Assembly (NCBI GenBank): GCA_015066465.1
Contig: SVOI01000015.1
Coordinates: 1-43,316, forward strand
DNA length: 43,316 bases
Direction of reading: 5' to 3'
Source: Oscillospiraceae bacterium
GTDB lineage: Bacteria; Bacillota; Clostridia; Oscillospirales; Acutalibacteraceae
The notes below the pieces were generated by a model. That model was given only the letters and a program-made list of their open reading frames with translations, made no database searches and had not been told where the DNA came from. Made by a program: the position numbers and the translations under genes. The first letter of the stretch is position 1. Every line of letters begins with the position of its first letter. This document shows, piece by piece, positions 7,856 to 15,071 of the stretch.

Positions 7856-8083
7856 AATTAAAAATTAAGAATTAAAAATTAAAAATTCCGGAAGGCTTCG
7901 CCTTGATTATAATTAAATACAATAAAAATGACTACATTCTTTCATTTGTAATTTATAATAGAGTGCAGTTTTTTGAATCACTAATAATCAACCCCTAACA
8001 ACTGACAACTATATTACAATAGCCGACCGCAGGTCCCTCAATTCTTCATTCTTCATTTTTAATTCTTAATTGTCGCGTAGCGA
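7856..8083. repeat. Composite inverted repeat with (ATTAAAA)n arms
   Basis: The left arm (7856-7889) is a 7-nt tandem series of the type ATTAAAA; the right arm (8038-8071) is a diverged inverted copy. Small hairpins lie inside or next to the arms: AAGGC-TTC-GCCTT (7892-7904), GACC-GCA-GGTC (8025-8035) and TCGC-GTA-GCGA (8073-8083), all with 3-nt loops. A degenerate central half-hairpin ACTACATTCTTTCATTT starts near 7931. It fills the gap between the tautomerase start and the metallo-hydrolase stop codon (8085). Confidence 0.75.
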
Positions 8084-8084
8084 C

Positions 8085-9716
8085 CTACCTGTTCCACTTT
8101 CTGCAAAGCTCAAGAATCTGGTCTGTGAATTTAGCGAGGTCTTTATTTGCACCCTCAACGTTATTTTCTGCAACACGTTCAAGCTGACTCACTGCAGTCA
8201 TAAGACGCTTGAATGCAGGGGTAATTCGTTTACCCTGAAGTCTGCCAGAACCATATTCAGAATTAGGTGCTTTCGGCTTAACTCTTACACCATCATTCTT
8301 AACAAGACATACGCCTGTAACAATATCCCAACAGTCACCACTATATGGTGCAGTTGCAGAGAAGTGTAATTCTTCATTAATTCTTGCTGTGAGTGTTTCA
8401 CACGCTTCTTCATTACCGTGAATAACAAATACCTTTTTAGGTGCTTGCTCGAATGAGCCAATCCACTTCATAAGACCTTCGTTATCAGCGTGACCGCTTA
8501 TTGCATCAAGTATTGCAATTTCTGCATTAACCTGAATTTCTTCACCAAAGAGCTTAACTTCAGTAGCACCATTAACAAGTGCACGACCCAAAGTTCCCTC
8601 TGCCTGATAACCAACAAAAAGAACTGTTGAATCTTCACGCCACAAGTTATATTTGAGATGGTGACGAATACGACCAGCCTCACACATACCACTTGCAGAA
8701 ATAATCACTTTAGGTGATTTATCAAAGTTTATTGCTTTAGAGTCGTCTGTTGTAATAGAGAGCTCAAGCCCTGGGAAGCTTATAGGGTTTACACCAGCAT
8801 CTAAAAGGGCAAGGGTTTCTTCATCGAAACACTGACGTGAGCTTCTGTCAGAGAATATATTTGTTGCTTCAACAGCCAACGGGCTATCTACGTAAACTCT
8901 GAAATTATTGTGACCTTTAATTAAATTCTGCTCTTTAATCTCTCTTATAAAGTAGAGAAGCTCCTGAGTTCTGCCGACTGCAAATGACGGAATAACGAGG
9001 TTACCGCCTCTGTCAAAGGTACGCTGAATAATACCTACTAAATCGCCTATATAATTAGGTCTGTCGCCGTGGCTACGGTTACCATAGGTTGACTCCATAA
9101 TTACGTAATCAGCATCAGTTAAGTAAGTAGGGTCTTTTAAGAGTGGTTGCTCTAAATTACCTATATCGCCAGAGAAAACTAACTTTTCAGTATCTTTATC
9201 TTCAGTAACCCACACTTCAATACTTGCAGAGCCCAAAAGGTGCCCAGCATCTGTAAAGCGGATTTCTAAGCCTTTATCTACAGTGACTACAGTATCGTAA
9301 GGGCAAGGTCTGAAAAGCTTCATTGAGCCGACTGCATCGTCAATAGTATAAAGTGGTTCATATTTTTCAGCACCAGAACGCTTTGCTTTTCTGTTACGCC
9401 ACTCTGCTTCAAACTCCTGAATGTGAGCAGAATCACGAAGCATAATTTCACAAAGTCTTGTTGTAGATTCAGTAGCATAAACTCTGCCATTAAAACCTTG
9501 CGCATAAAGGAGAGGAATTAACCCAGAGTGGTCAATGTGAGCGTGAGTGAGTAACACGTAGTCGATATCAATAGCAGGAACGGATAATTCCTGATTTTCA
9601 AAAATATCCTTACCCTGCTCCATACCATAATCGACTATGATATTTTTACCATTCGCTTTAATGAGAGTACAGCTACCTGTAACCTCGTGAGCAGCACCAA
9701 AGAAAGTTATTGTCAT
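8085..9716 (-). CDS. Metallo-beta-lactamase/beta-CASP hydrolase (predicted RNA-processing nuclease)
   Basis: 543 residues. The metal-binding motif THAHIDHSGLIP is near residue 58, GHLLGSASIEV near 158 and SGDIGN near 180. The beta-CASP part carries IPSFAVGRTQELLY and IISASGMCEAGRIRHHLK, and the RMMBL-like end has SGHADNEGLMKW and VFVIHGNEEACETL. These place it with the CPSF-73/YSH1-like bacterial RNases of the MBL-fold RNA specificity group. The last ~60 residues form an extra charged helical tail not needed for the core. Family members cut RNA with two zinc ions in the cytoplasm. Start ATG follows AAGGTGG. Its promoter is embedded in a palindrome (see 9748-9776). Confidence 0.85.
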   Translation of the reverse strand: MTITFFGAAHEVTGSCTLIKANGKNIIVDYGMEQGKDIFENQELSVPAIDIDYVLLTHAHIDHSGLIPLLYAQGFNGRVYATESTTRLCEIMLRDSAHIQEFEAEWRNRKAKRSGAEKYEPLYTIDDAVGSMKLFRPCPYDTVVTVDKGLEIRFTDAGHLLGSASIEVWVTEDKDTEKLVFSGDIGNLEQPLLKDPTYLTDADYVIMESTYGNRSHGDRPNYIGDLVGIIQRTFDRGGNLVIPSFAVGRTQELLYFIREIKEQNLIKGHNNFRVYVDSPLAVEATNIFSDRSSRQCFDEETLALLDAGVNPISFPGLELSITTDDSKAINFDKSPKVIISASGMCEAGRIRHHLKYNLWREDSTVLFVGYQAEGTLGRALVNGATEVKLFGEEIQVNAEIAILDAISGHADNEGLMKWIGSFEQAPKKVFVIHGNEEACETLTARINEELHFSATAPYSGDCWDIVTGVCLVKNDGVRVKPKAPNSEYGSGRLQGKRITPAFKRLMTAVSQLERVAENNVEGANKDLAKFTDQILELCRKWNR

Positions 9717-9747
9717 AGGAACACCACCTTATTATTTTTCTAATTTA

Positions 9748-9776
9748 ATAATAACACATTGTGTTGTATTTTTCAA
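9748..9776 (-). promoter_or_regulatory. Promoter with palindromic spacer for the metallo-hydrolase gene
   Basis: TTGAAA (9771-9776), 17-bp spacer, TATTAT (9748-9753), minus strand. The spacer contains the perfect palindrome AACACATTGTGTT (9753-9765), placed like an operator between -35 and -10. Confidence 0.65.
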
Positions 9777-9844
9777 CAAAATACCTAAAATTTAATTCTA
9801 TTTTTACAAATTATTAGTTTTATTGTCCTAAAAATATTTATTCA

Positions 9845-9873
9845 TTGAAATAATAAATATTGTTTGGTATAAT
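9845..9873 (+). promoter_or_regulatory. Promoter of the L-serine dehydratase gene
   Basis: TTGAAA (9845-9850), 17-bp spacer, perfect TATAAT (9868-9873). A leader of about 30 nt follows before ATG 9908. Confidence 0.75.
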
Positions 9874-9907
9874 AAAAAAAGAATTAAAAATAGCTGGTGA
9901 TATAATA

Positions 9908-11113
9908 ATGGAATCATTGAGAGAGATATATAGAATTGGTAAAGGACCTTCAAGCTCACACACAATGGGTCCTGAGCACGCTTCTAAACTCTTTTTAGAA
10001 AAAAATCCGAAGGCAAGCCGTTATTTAGTTATCCTTTACGGCTCACTTTCAAAAACCGGTAAAGGTCATATGACCGACAAGATTATTATTGATACTTTCA
10101 AAAACAAAAATATTGAAGTTCAGTTTGGTGATGGTGACGAGAGTAAGCTCTACCACCCTAACACAATGACACTTGAGGCATTTGACGAGAATGATAAATC
10201 AATTGATTTCTGGCGTGTTTATAGTGTTGGTGGTGGCAAAATAGAAATTGAAGGACAACCTTCAGTTGTAGCTCAAAACGTTTACCCACTCAGCACATTT
10301 TCTGAAATCAAAGCACATTGTGATAAAACGAATATGAGACTTCACGAATATGTAAGAGAAGTTGAAGGCGATGAAATCTTCTTATATCTTTCAGCAGTGT
10401 GGGACACAATGAAGCAAGCTATTGAACGTGGTCTTACTACAGAGGGTGTTTTACCTGGTGGTCTCGATGTTCAGAGAAAAGCAAAAATTCTTTATAATCA
10501 ACGTCACATTGACGAAAGCCCCGAAACAAGAGAAAGCCGTCTTGTTTGCTCTTGTGCATTTGCAGTAAGCGAAGAAAACGCTGGTGGTGGCACAATAGTT
10601 ACAGCCCCTACCTGTGGTGCAAGTGGTGTTTTACCAGCTGTACTTTATTATATGCAGAAAAAACGTGGATTTTCAGACCTTGCAATTTGTAATGCACTTG
10701 CAACTGCCGGTCTTATTGGTAACATAATTAAAACTAACGCTTCTATAAGCGGTGCTGAATGTGGTTGTCAGGCAGAAATCGGTTCAGCTTGCTCAATGGC
10801 TGCTGCAGCTCTTGCGGACCTTTTCTATATGAATTTAGACCAGGTTGAATATGCTGCAGAGGTTGCTATGGAACACCATTTAGGCTTAACTTGTGACCCT
10901 ATTTGTGGTCTTGTGCAAATTCCTTGCATTGAAAGAAATGCCGTTGCAGCTATGCGAGCAATAAACGCTTTAAACCTTGCAAACTTCCTCACTCACACAC
11001 GTAAAATCTCATTTGACGTTGTTGTAAAAACAATGTATGAAACTGGCAGAGATTTATTCAGCAAATATAGAGAAACAAGTGAAGGCGGTCTCGCAAAAAA
11101 CTATCACGATTGA
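9908..11113 (+). CDS. sdaA: L-serine ammonia-lyase, iron-sulfur dependent, single-chain
   Basis: 401 residues. It deaminates L-serine to pyruvate and ammonia with an oxygen-sensitive [4Fe-4S] cluster. The N-terminal beta domain starts with EIYRIGKGPSSSHTMGP, the hallmark of the family. The alpha domain carries APTCGASGVLPAVLYY, SGAECGCQAEIGSACSMAAA and CDPICGLVQIPCIERNA, which supply the cluster cysteines. Beta and alpha parts are fused, as in E. coli SdaA rather than the two-gene Bacillus form; the chain is about 50 residues shorter than E. coli SdaA. ATG 9908 is chosen because the in-frame upstream ATG at 9860 lies before the promoter's -10. Its stop codon lies inside a terminator stem. Confidence 0.9.
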   Translation: MESLREIYRIGKGPSSSHTMGPEHASKLFLEKNPKASRYLVILYGSLSKTGKGHMTDKIIIDTFKNKNIEVQFGDGDESKLYHPNTMTLEAFDENDKSIDFWRVYSVGGGKIEIEGQPSVVAQNVYPLSTFSEIKAHCDKTNMRLHEYVREVEGDEIFLYLSAVWDTMKQAIERGLTTEGVLPGGLDVQRKAKILYNQRHIDESPETRESRLVCSCAFAVSEENAGGGTIVTAPTCGASGVLPAVLYYMQKKRGFSDLAICNALATAGLIGNIIKTNASISGAECGCQAEIGSACSMAAAALADLFYMNLDQVEYAAEVAMEHHLGLTCDPICGLVQIPCIERNAVAAMRAINALNLANFLTHTRKISFDVVVKTMYETGRDLFSKYRETSEGGLAKNYHD

Positions 11114-11119
11114 TAGTTT
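11098..11119 (+). terminator. Terminator overlapping the sdaA stop codon
   Basis: Stem AAACTATCA / TGATAGTTT with loop CGAT followed by TTT. The TGA stop (11111-11113) is part of the right stem strand. Confidence 0.7.
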
Positions 11120-11131
11120 TTTGCAACTAAG

Positions 11132-11298
11132 TTTGCCTAAAGGCAAGTGAAGTTCACTTCGTGAGTGAAGTTGCTACGCAGTGAAGTTTTGTCTTCGACA
11201 AAGCCAATGGTAAACTTAACATCACTTTGCAGTCCTACTGCAAAACATCACTGTAACTTGTTACAACATCACTTTTTGCAAAGCAAAAAACATCACAA
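11132..11298. repeat. Array of mini-hairpins separated by 8-nt direct repeats
   Basis: Seven small hairpins follow each other: TTGCC-TAAA-GGCAA, TCAC-TTC-GTGA, TGC-TAC-GCA, TTGTC-TTC-GACAA, TTTGCAGT-CCT-ACTGCAAA, TGTAAC-TT-GTTACA and TTTTTGC-AAA-GCAAAAA. The first four are separated by GTGAAGTT. The last three are separated and flanked by AACATCACT, which is nearly the inverse of AGTGAAGTT. The array is therefore two halves in inverted orientation whose spacers repeat while the stem sequences do not. No ORF crosses it convincingly. Confidence 0.8.
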
Positions 11299-11303
11299 AA
11301 AAT

Positions 11304-11343
11304 TTCTATCATTTAAAGTTTATCGTTACTTTAAATGATAGAA
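11304..11343. terminator. Conserved repeat-family hairpin
   Basis: TTCTATCATTTAAAGT / ACTTTAAATGATAGAA with an 8-nt loop, followed by TTTTTATTTTATT. It belongs to the TATCATTT hairpin family found in most composite repeats of the window and can terminate transcription in either direction. Confidence 0.7.
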
Positions 11344-11362
11344 TTTTTATTTTATTATTCAA

Positions 11363-11478
11363 TTACAGATGGTAAGTATGCATATATGTAAACATTGCAA
11401 AAATAAACATAGTTAGAAAAAAGTTGCTTCAACAATTATTGCACCGCGTTCACGTTTTTGTTTTTTGTTTTTATGCAT
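11363..11478 (-). pseudogene. Frameshifted TadE/pilin-like short ORF remnant
   Basis: An ATG at 11478 behind GCAGGTG opens the peptide MHKNKKQKRERGAIIVEATFF and stops at TAA (11413-11415). The basic stretch then RGAIIVEATF resembles the N-terminus of TadE-like pseudopilins (GxxxVEFA pattern). Adding one T to the six-T run at 11417-11422 would continue as FLTMFIFAMFTYMHTYHL and stop at 11363. The hydrophobic segment fits a pilin helix but is far too short for a full TadE. I read it as a decayed fragment; a very small real membrane peptide is the alternative. Confidence 0.4.
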
Positions 11479-11509
11479 ACTTTCACCTGCCTTTTAGAAA
11501 ATAAATATA

Positions 11510-12205
11510 TTATTTTACTTTATAGTTATATGCAAAATCTTTACAATATGACTCTGCAACACTACCAGAATCACAAATAACCACTGCATCTTCTTCTGGT
11601 AAAAAACTACCAATTTCTTTTACACTCCCTGGAATATAAAATTCTTTAAGACACGGATTAGAAATTATCACACAATCGCCAATATATTCAAGACCATCAT
11701 TTAACTCGATACTTCTTAAATTTGGACAACTAGAAAATGCATAATCTTCTATTTTCTTTACATTTGCACCACAAACTATTATCTCAATACTTTCATTTAA
11801 CTTAAATGCATGACTCCCCACACATTCGATTGTATCGGCAAATTTCACAGCACGAACTGTATCAGCATTGACAAACGCACTATCACCGATCTCAGTTACT
11901 TTTTTACCATTTATTGTTTCAGGAATTACAACAATTTCTTCGTTGCCTATATAACTATCAATAATAACTACACCACTATCTGGTTCATAAACTTCAAAAT
12001 CTGATTCAGGCGAAACTGGTGCATTTTTTACATCATCTACTGTAAGTTCTTTACTGCTTGTAATAATATTATCATCTGAATTGTCATCTGCATTATCAAC
12101 AACACTATTATTGTTTACATTTTCATCCGGTGTTTCGTTACCGCCGCAAGCTGCAAAACATAAAACAAAACTTAAACTTAAAATTAAACTAATAAACTTT
12201 TTCAT
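11510..12205 (-). CDS. Secreted lipoprotein with LRR_5 (BspA-like) repeats
   Basis: 231 residues. A lipoprotein signal peptide ends in the lipobox LCFAAC near residue 19. A low-complexity Asn/Asp/Glu linker (about 20-55) leads into a BspA-like leucine-rich region with VTEIGDSAFVNADTVRAVKF, ECVGSHAFKLNESIEIIV and KIEDYAFSSCPNLRSIEL. LRR_5 repeats form an extended surface used in adhesion or binding. Here there are only about four repeats, so it is a small family member. Three other LRR_5 proteins or regions occur in the window, suggesting a shared surface programme. No clear partner gene is adjacent. Confidence 0.8.
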   Translation of the reverse strand: MKKFISLILSLSFVLCFAACGGNETPDENVNNNSVVDNADDNSDDNIITSSKELTVDDVKNAPVSPESDFEVYEPDSGVVIIDSYIGNEEIVVIPETINGKKVTEIGDSAFVNADTVRAVKFADTIECVGSHAFKLNESIEIIVCGANVKKIEDYAFSSCPNLRSIELNDGLEYIGDCVIISNPCLKEFYIPGSVKEIGSFLPEEDAVVICDSGSVAESYCKDFAYNYKVK

Positions 12206-12325
12206 AAAACATTCTCCTAATATTATTATTTTTTAATTCAATTTCAACCCCAGCAAGCTGGAATTTATAGCTAATTTATAAAATTCTCAACTTATTTTTT
12301 CATCCCACCTTAATTCTCTTATAAA

Positions 12326-12357
12326 AACAAAAAGTGCGACCACCGAAGCAGTCGCAC
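12326..12357 (-). terminator. Rho-independent terminator downstream of the 6S-like RNA
   Basis: Stem GTGCGAC/GTCGCAC (12334-12340 with 12351-12357) followed on the minus strand by TTTTTGTTTTTAT. It is a second terminator after the one built into the RNA end at 12358-12384. Confidence 0.75.
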
Positions 12358-12540
12358 AAAAAACGCAAACTCCGATAGTCGCGAAACCAATTCAATATAA
12401 AGGGCAATAGTGCACACTCATACTGACGGAATTTGCATTTTTATCAAATTCACAGCATGAGTATACGCAACAATAAGGTGATTTATTCTTATATAAAAAA
12501 GAAAATCGCCCCACATTTTTATATTCAATTGGTTTCGCAA
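12358..12540 (-). ncRNA. 6S-like regulatory RNA candidate
   Basis: About 183 nt, minus strand. The RNA 5' end pairs with its 3' part in a ~21-bp stem (12518-12538 with 12381-12401, arms GCGAAACCAATT / AATTGGTTTCGC). Next come GGGCGAT/ATTGCCC, an asymmetric internal bubble, then ACTCAT/ATGAGT and a terminal hairpin AATTTG/CAAATT. A terminator-like GACT/AGTT stem with a T-run closes the 3' end. A promoter lies exactly one -10 distance upstream. A rod with a central bubble closed by its own ends and about 185 nt long is the pattern of Firmicute 6S RNA, which binds the housekeeping RNA polymerase. I cannot match primary sequence to known ssrS, so the family call is structural. Confidence 0.5.
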
Positions 12541-12544
12541 CCTT

Positions 12545-12573
12545 AGTTTAACACAAATTTCTCGTTTTAGCAA
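12545..12573 (-). promoter_or_regulatory. Promoter of the 6S-like RNA
   Basis: TTGCTA (12568-12573), 17-bp spacer, TAAACT (12545-12550). The predicted start, near 12538-12540, coincides with the first base of the RNA's closing stem. Confidence 0.6.
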
Positions 12574-12643
12574 TAGTTTTGTTAGTAGAACGAGTTAGTT
12601 TTTAGCTCGTTACACTCGAGTAATTCATTATAATAAAAACCTA

Positions 12644-12798
12644 CTCCCACTACTTGCGGGAGAGCAGAGCTCTTCCCCTACGGTAGTGGGAGTTAATTTT
12701 TCATTTCATTTACAGTGTATTTTTGTTTAAAGTTTTCTTGAATAGAGGTATAAATTCACTCATTCCATCGTAGGGGCTGACCTGTGGTCGCCCGCTAC
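12644..12798. repeat. Two GC-rich nested hairpins of the mini-hairpin family
   Basis: First unit: CTCCCACTAC (12644-12653) pairs with GTAGTGGGAG (12683-12692) around an inner GGGAGAGC-AGA-GCTCTTCCC. Second unit at 12770-12798: GTAGGGGC and GACC-TGT-GGTC pairing to CGCCCGCTAC. Both have 3-nt loops. The inner sequence of the first recurs at 35583-35602. Confidence 0.75.
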
Positions 12799-12863
12799 AA
12801 CGCATTAAAAGCAATAAATAAACCAAAAATGAAAGAATATAGTTTGGGTTGTTTAAAATTATA

Positions 12864-12975
12864 ATTGCGATATATTTGCTAATGCAAATGCGATATAACT
12901 GCATAAATGCAGTTGCGATATATACTCGTTTCACTCGTATACGATATGATATTTAATGCAATTGCATTAAATATC
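12864..12975. repeat. Second mini-hairpin array with TGCGATATA spacers, ending in a 28-bp palindrome
   Basis: Hairpins ATTTGC-TAAT-GCAAAT (12874-12889) and ACTGCA-TAAA-TGCAGT (12898-12913), then a weaker TATAC/GTATA one, are each preceded by TGCGATATA. The array ends in a perfect 28-bp palindrome at 12948-12975 (half-site GATATTTAATGCAA), which contains the stop codon of the GH3 gene. The layout copies the array at 11132-11298 with unrelated sequence. Confidence 0.75.
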
Positions 12976-15069
12976 GAGTGAAAGACACTCATATCCACAA
13001 AGTTTGTTGCTCAATTCATCCGGCTGGTGACCGCCGACAAAGAGAGTAATTTTGCCGTCTGGTGAAACTCTTGTGCCGTCTTCAAGAACTGCTTTAATAA
13101 AGTATTTATCGAGTTCAACTTCTACTTCTTTGCTCTCACCTTTTTTGAGTTCAACAGAAGAAATACCGCAAAGCTGATATTTTGGTGTTGTAGTTCTTGA
13201 ATCACTGAACTTAGCATACACCTGAACTTTTTCTTTAGAGTCAAAGTCACCTGTATTTTTAACGTTTACAGAAACTTTTATAAGTTCATCATCTTCTGAA
13301 AGAACTTTAAAATCAGAATACATAAAGCTTGTGTATGAAAGACCGAAACCGAATGGATACAAAGGCTCATCTTTATAGAAGCGATAAGTTCTGTTTTCCA
13401 TACTGTAATCTTCCATAGATGGAATTTCTTTTGTTTCGTAATAGAAAGTAAGCGGTGTTTTACCGCAAGGCACTGCTTTACCAGTAATGATATTAGCAAC
13501 CGCTTTACCGCCCAATGCACCCGGGTACCAGGCGTGAATAATTGCTTTAGCGTGTTTTCTCACCTTTTCACCTAAGTCAATAGCGCTACCACATGTGATA
13601 ACAACAATTAAATTGTCTGTAACGTCGCAGATTGATTCTGCTAACTTCATCTGGGTTGCAGGTAAGTAAAGTGTATTTTTATCACCACAGCTTGAGAATT
13701 CGTTTGAGTGGTTTGTGTCTTCACCCTCAATAGTTCTGTCAAGACCAACACATAAAACTGTAAGGTCTGCTTCAGATGCAGCCGCCATACCTTCACTGTA
13801 AAGGTACTCAAAACCATCCCAAGAGCTTTTAACTTCACTGCAAAGGTGTGAGCCATCTGCAACAAAGATTTTTGAGTCTGTAAATTCACGACGGATACCA
13901 TCTGCTAAAGTAACATATTCAGAAGCGTGACCGAAGTAGTTACCCTCGAGTGCTAAATGTGACATTGAGTTAGGCCCTACAACTGCAACCTTTTTATAAT
14001 CACTCTTGTTGAGTGGTAAGAAGTTATTTTCATTCTTAAGAAGCACCATTGTTTCTTCTGATGCTTTTAAGTTAAGTGCTTTGTTTTCATCTGAGTCTAA
14101 TTTTTCGTAACCTATATCACTATATGGTCTATTTTCTTCAAATTCACCTAAAAGTGCACGGATTGTGAAAAGATATTCTGCCGCTTCAGTAATATCTTCA
14201 TCAGTAATTAAATCTTCTTCGTAAGCATCAATTAAGTATTTATAAGATTCACCACAATTTAAGTTGCAACCAGTTTTAAGTGAAACTGCTGCCGCTTCTT
14301 TCATAGTAGGTGCAAATTTATGGAATTCCCATATGTCTTTTATAGCACCGCAGTCAGAAACGTAGTAGCCTTTAAACTGCCAGTCTTTTCTTAAAATATC
14401 CTGCATCAAGGTTTTACTTGCACAGCAAGGCTCACCGTTTGTGCGGTTATATGCACCCATAACACCAGCAACGCCAGCTTTTTTTACTGCGTACTCAAAT
14501 GCTGGAAGATATGTTTCATACATATCCTTTTTACTTGCGATAGCATCAAAGCCGTGGCGTGTTTTTTCAGGACCAGAGTGAACTGCAAAGTGCTTAGCAC
14601 AAGCAGTTGCTTTGTAAAATTCGCCATCGCCCTGAATACCATTTATGAAAGAAACTGCTAATTGTGAAGTTAAGTAAGGGTCTTCACCGAAAGTCTCCTG
14701 ACCTCTGCCCCAACGTGGGTCTCTGAAAATATTTATATTTGGTGCCCAGTATGTAAGACCTTTATAAATATCTCTGTCACCAAACTCAATACTTTTGTTA
14801 TATTTGGCTCTTGCCTCAGTTGAAATAGCATCTGCAACAGTATTAACTAATTCCTTATCAAACGTTGCCGCCATACCAATAGCGTGTGGAAAAACTGTTG
14901 CAACACCCGCTCTTGCGATACCATGAGAAGCCTCGTTCCACCAGTTATATTCATTTATACCAAGTCTTTCAATTGCCGGTGAATCGAAAAGAAGCTGACT
15001 CATTTTCTCTTCAGCAGTCATCTGTAAGACTAATTCTTTTGCTTTTTTCTGTGCTTTCTCGAAATCCAT
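12967..15069 (-). CDS. Glycoside hydrolase family 3 (beta-glucosidase/beta-xylosidase type), cytoplasmic
   Basis: 700 residues with no signal peptide. The N-terminal GH3 barrel contains YNWWNEASHGIARAG, WAPNINIFRDPRWGRGQE, CAKHFAVHSGPE and the nucleophile motif GYYVSDCGAI. A C-terminal alpha/beta domain carries VAVVGPNS and the glutamate-bearing DRTIEGEDTNHS, and an FnIII-like end starts near VSVNVKNTGD. Family members release terminal beta-linked glucose or xylose from short oligosaccharides. NWWNEASHG resembles the xylosidase branch but does not settle specificity. ATG 15069 lies 2 nt after the stop of a solute-binding lipoprotein gene with GGAG inside that gene's end, so the two are translationally coupled. 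The stop codon is inside a palindrome. Confidence 0.9.
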   Translation of the reverse strand: MDFEKAQKKAKELVLQMTAEEKMSQLLFDSPAIERLGINEYNWWNEASHGIARAGVATVFPHAIGMAATFDKELVNTVADAISTEARAKYNKSIEFGDRDIYKGLTYWAPNINIFRDPRWGRGQETFGEDPYLTSQLAVSFINGIQGDGEFYKATACAKHFAVHSGPEKTRHGFDAIASKKDMYETYLPAFEYAVKKAGVAGVMGAYNRTNGEPCCASKTLMQDILRKDWQFKGYYVSDCGAIKDIWEFHKFAPTMKEAAAVSLKTGCNLNCGESYKYLIDAYEEDLITDEDITEAAEYLFTIRALLGEFEENRPYSDIGYEKLDSDENKALNLKASEETMVLLKNENNFLPLNKSDYKKVAVVGPNSMSHLALEGNYFGHASEYVTLADGIRREFTDSKIFVADGSHLCSEVKSSWDGFEYLYSEGMAAASEADLTVLCVGLDRTIEGEDTNHSNEFSSCGDKNTLYLPATQMKLAESICDVTDNLIVVITCGSAIDLGEKVRKHAKAIIHAWYPGALGGKAVANIITGKAVPCGKTPLTFYYETKEIPSMEDYSMENRTYRFYKDEPLYPFGFGLSYTSFMYSDFKVLSEDDELIKVSVNVKNTGDFDSKEKVQVYAKFSDSRTTTPKYQLCGISSVELKKGESKEVEVELDKYFIKAVLEDGTRVSPDGKITLFVGGHQPDELSNKLCGYECLSLDI

Positions 15070-15071
15070 AA

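Noticed and set aside
9860..9907. Upstream ATG for the serine dehydratase
   Set aside because: It lies before the -10 box and adds a non-conserved 16-residue segment; ATG 9908 fits the family start.
11132..11298. CRISPR array
   Set aside because: The constant parts are only 8-9 nt and the variable parts are self-complementary hairpins of 9-19 nt, not 30-nt spacers; no cas gene is near.
12710..12934. 74-codon minus-strand ORF before the 6S-like RNA region
   Set aside because: It runs through GC-rich hairpins and the TGCGATATA array, lacks a ribosome site and reads as low-complexity.
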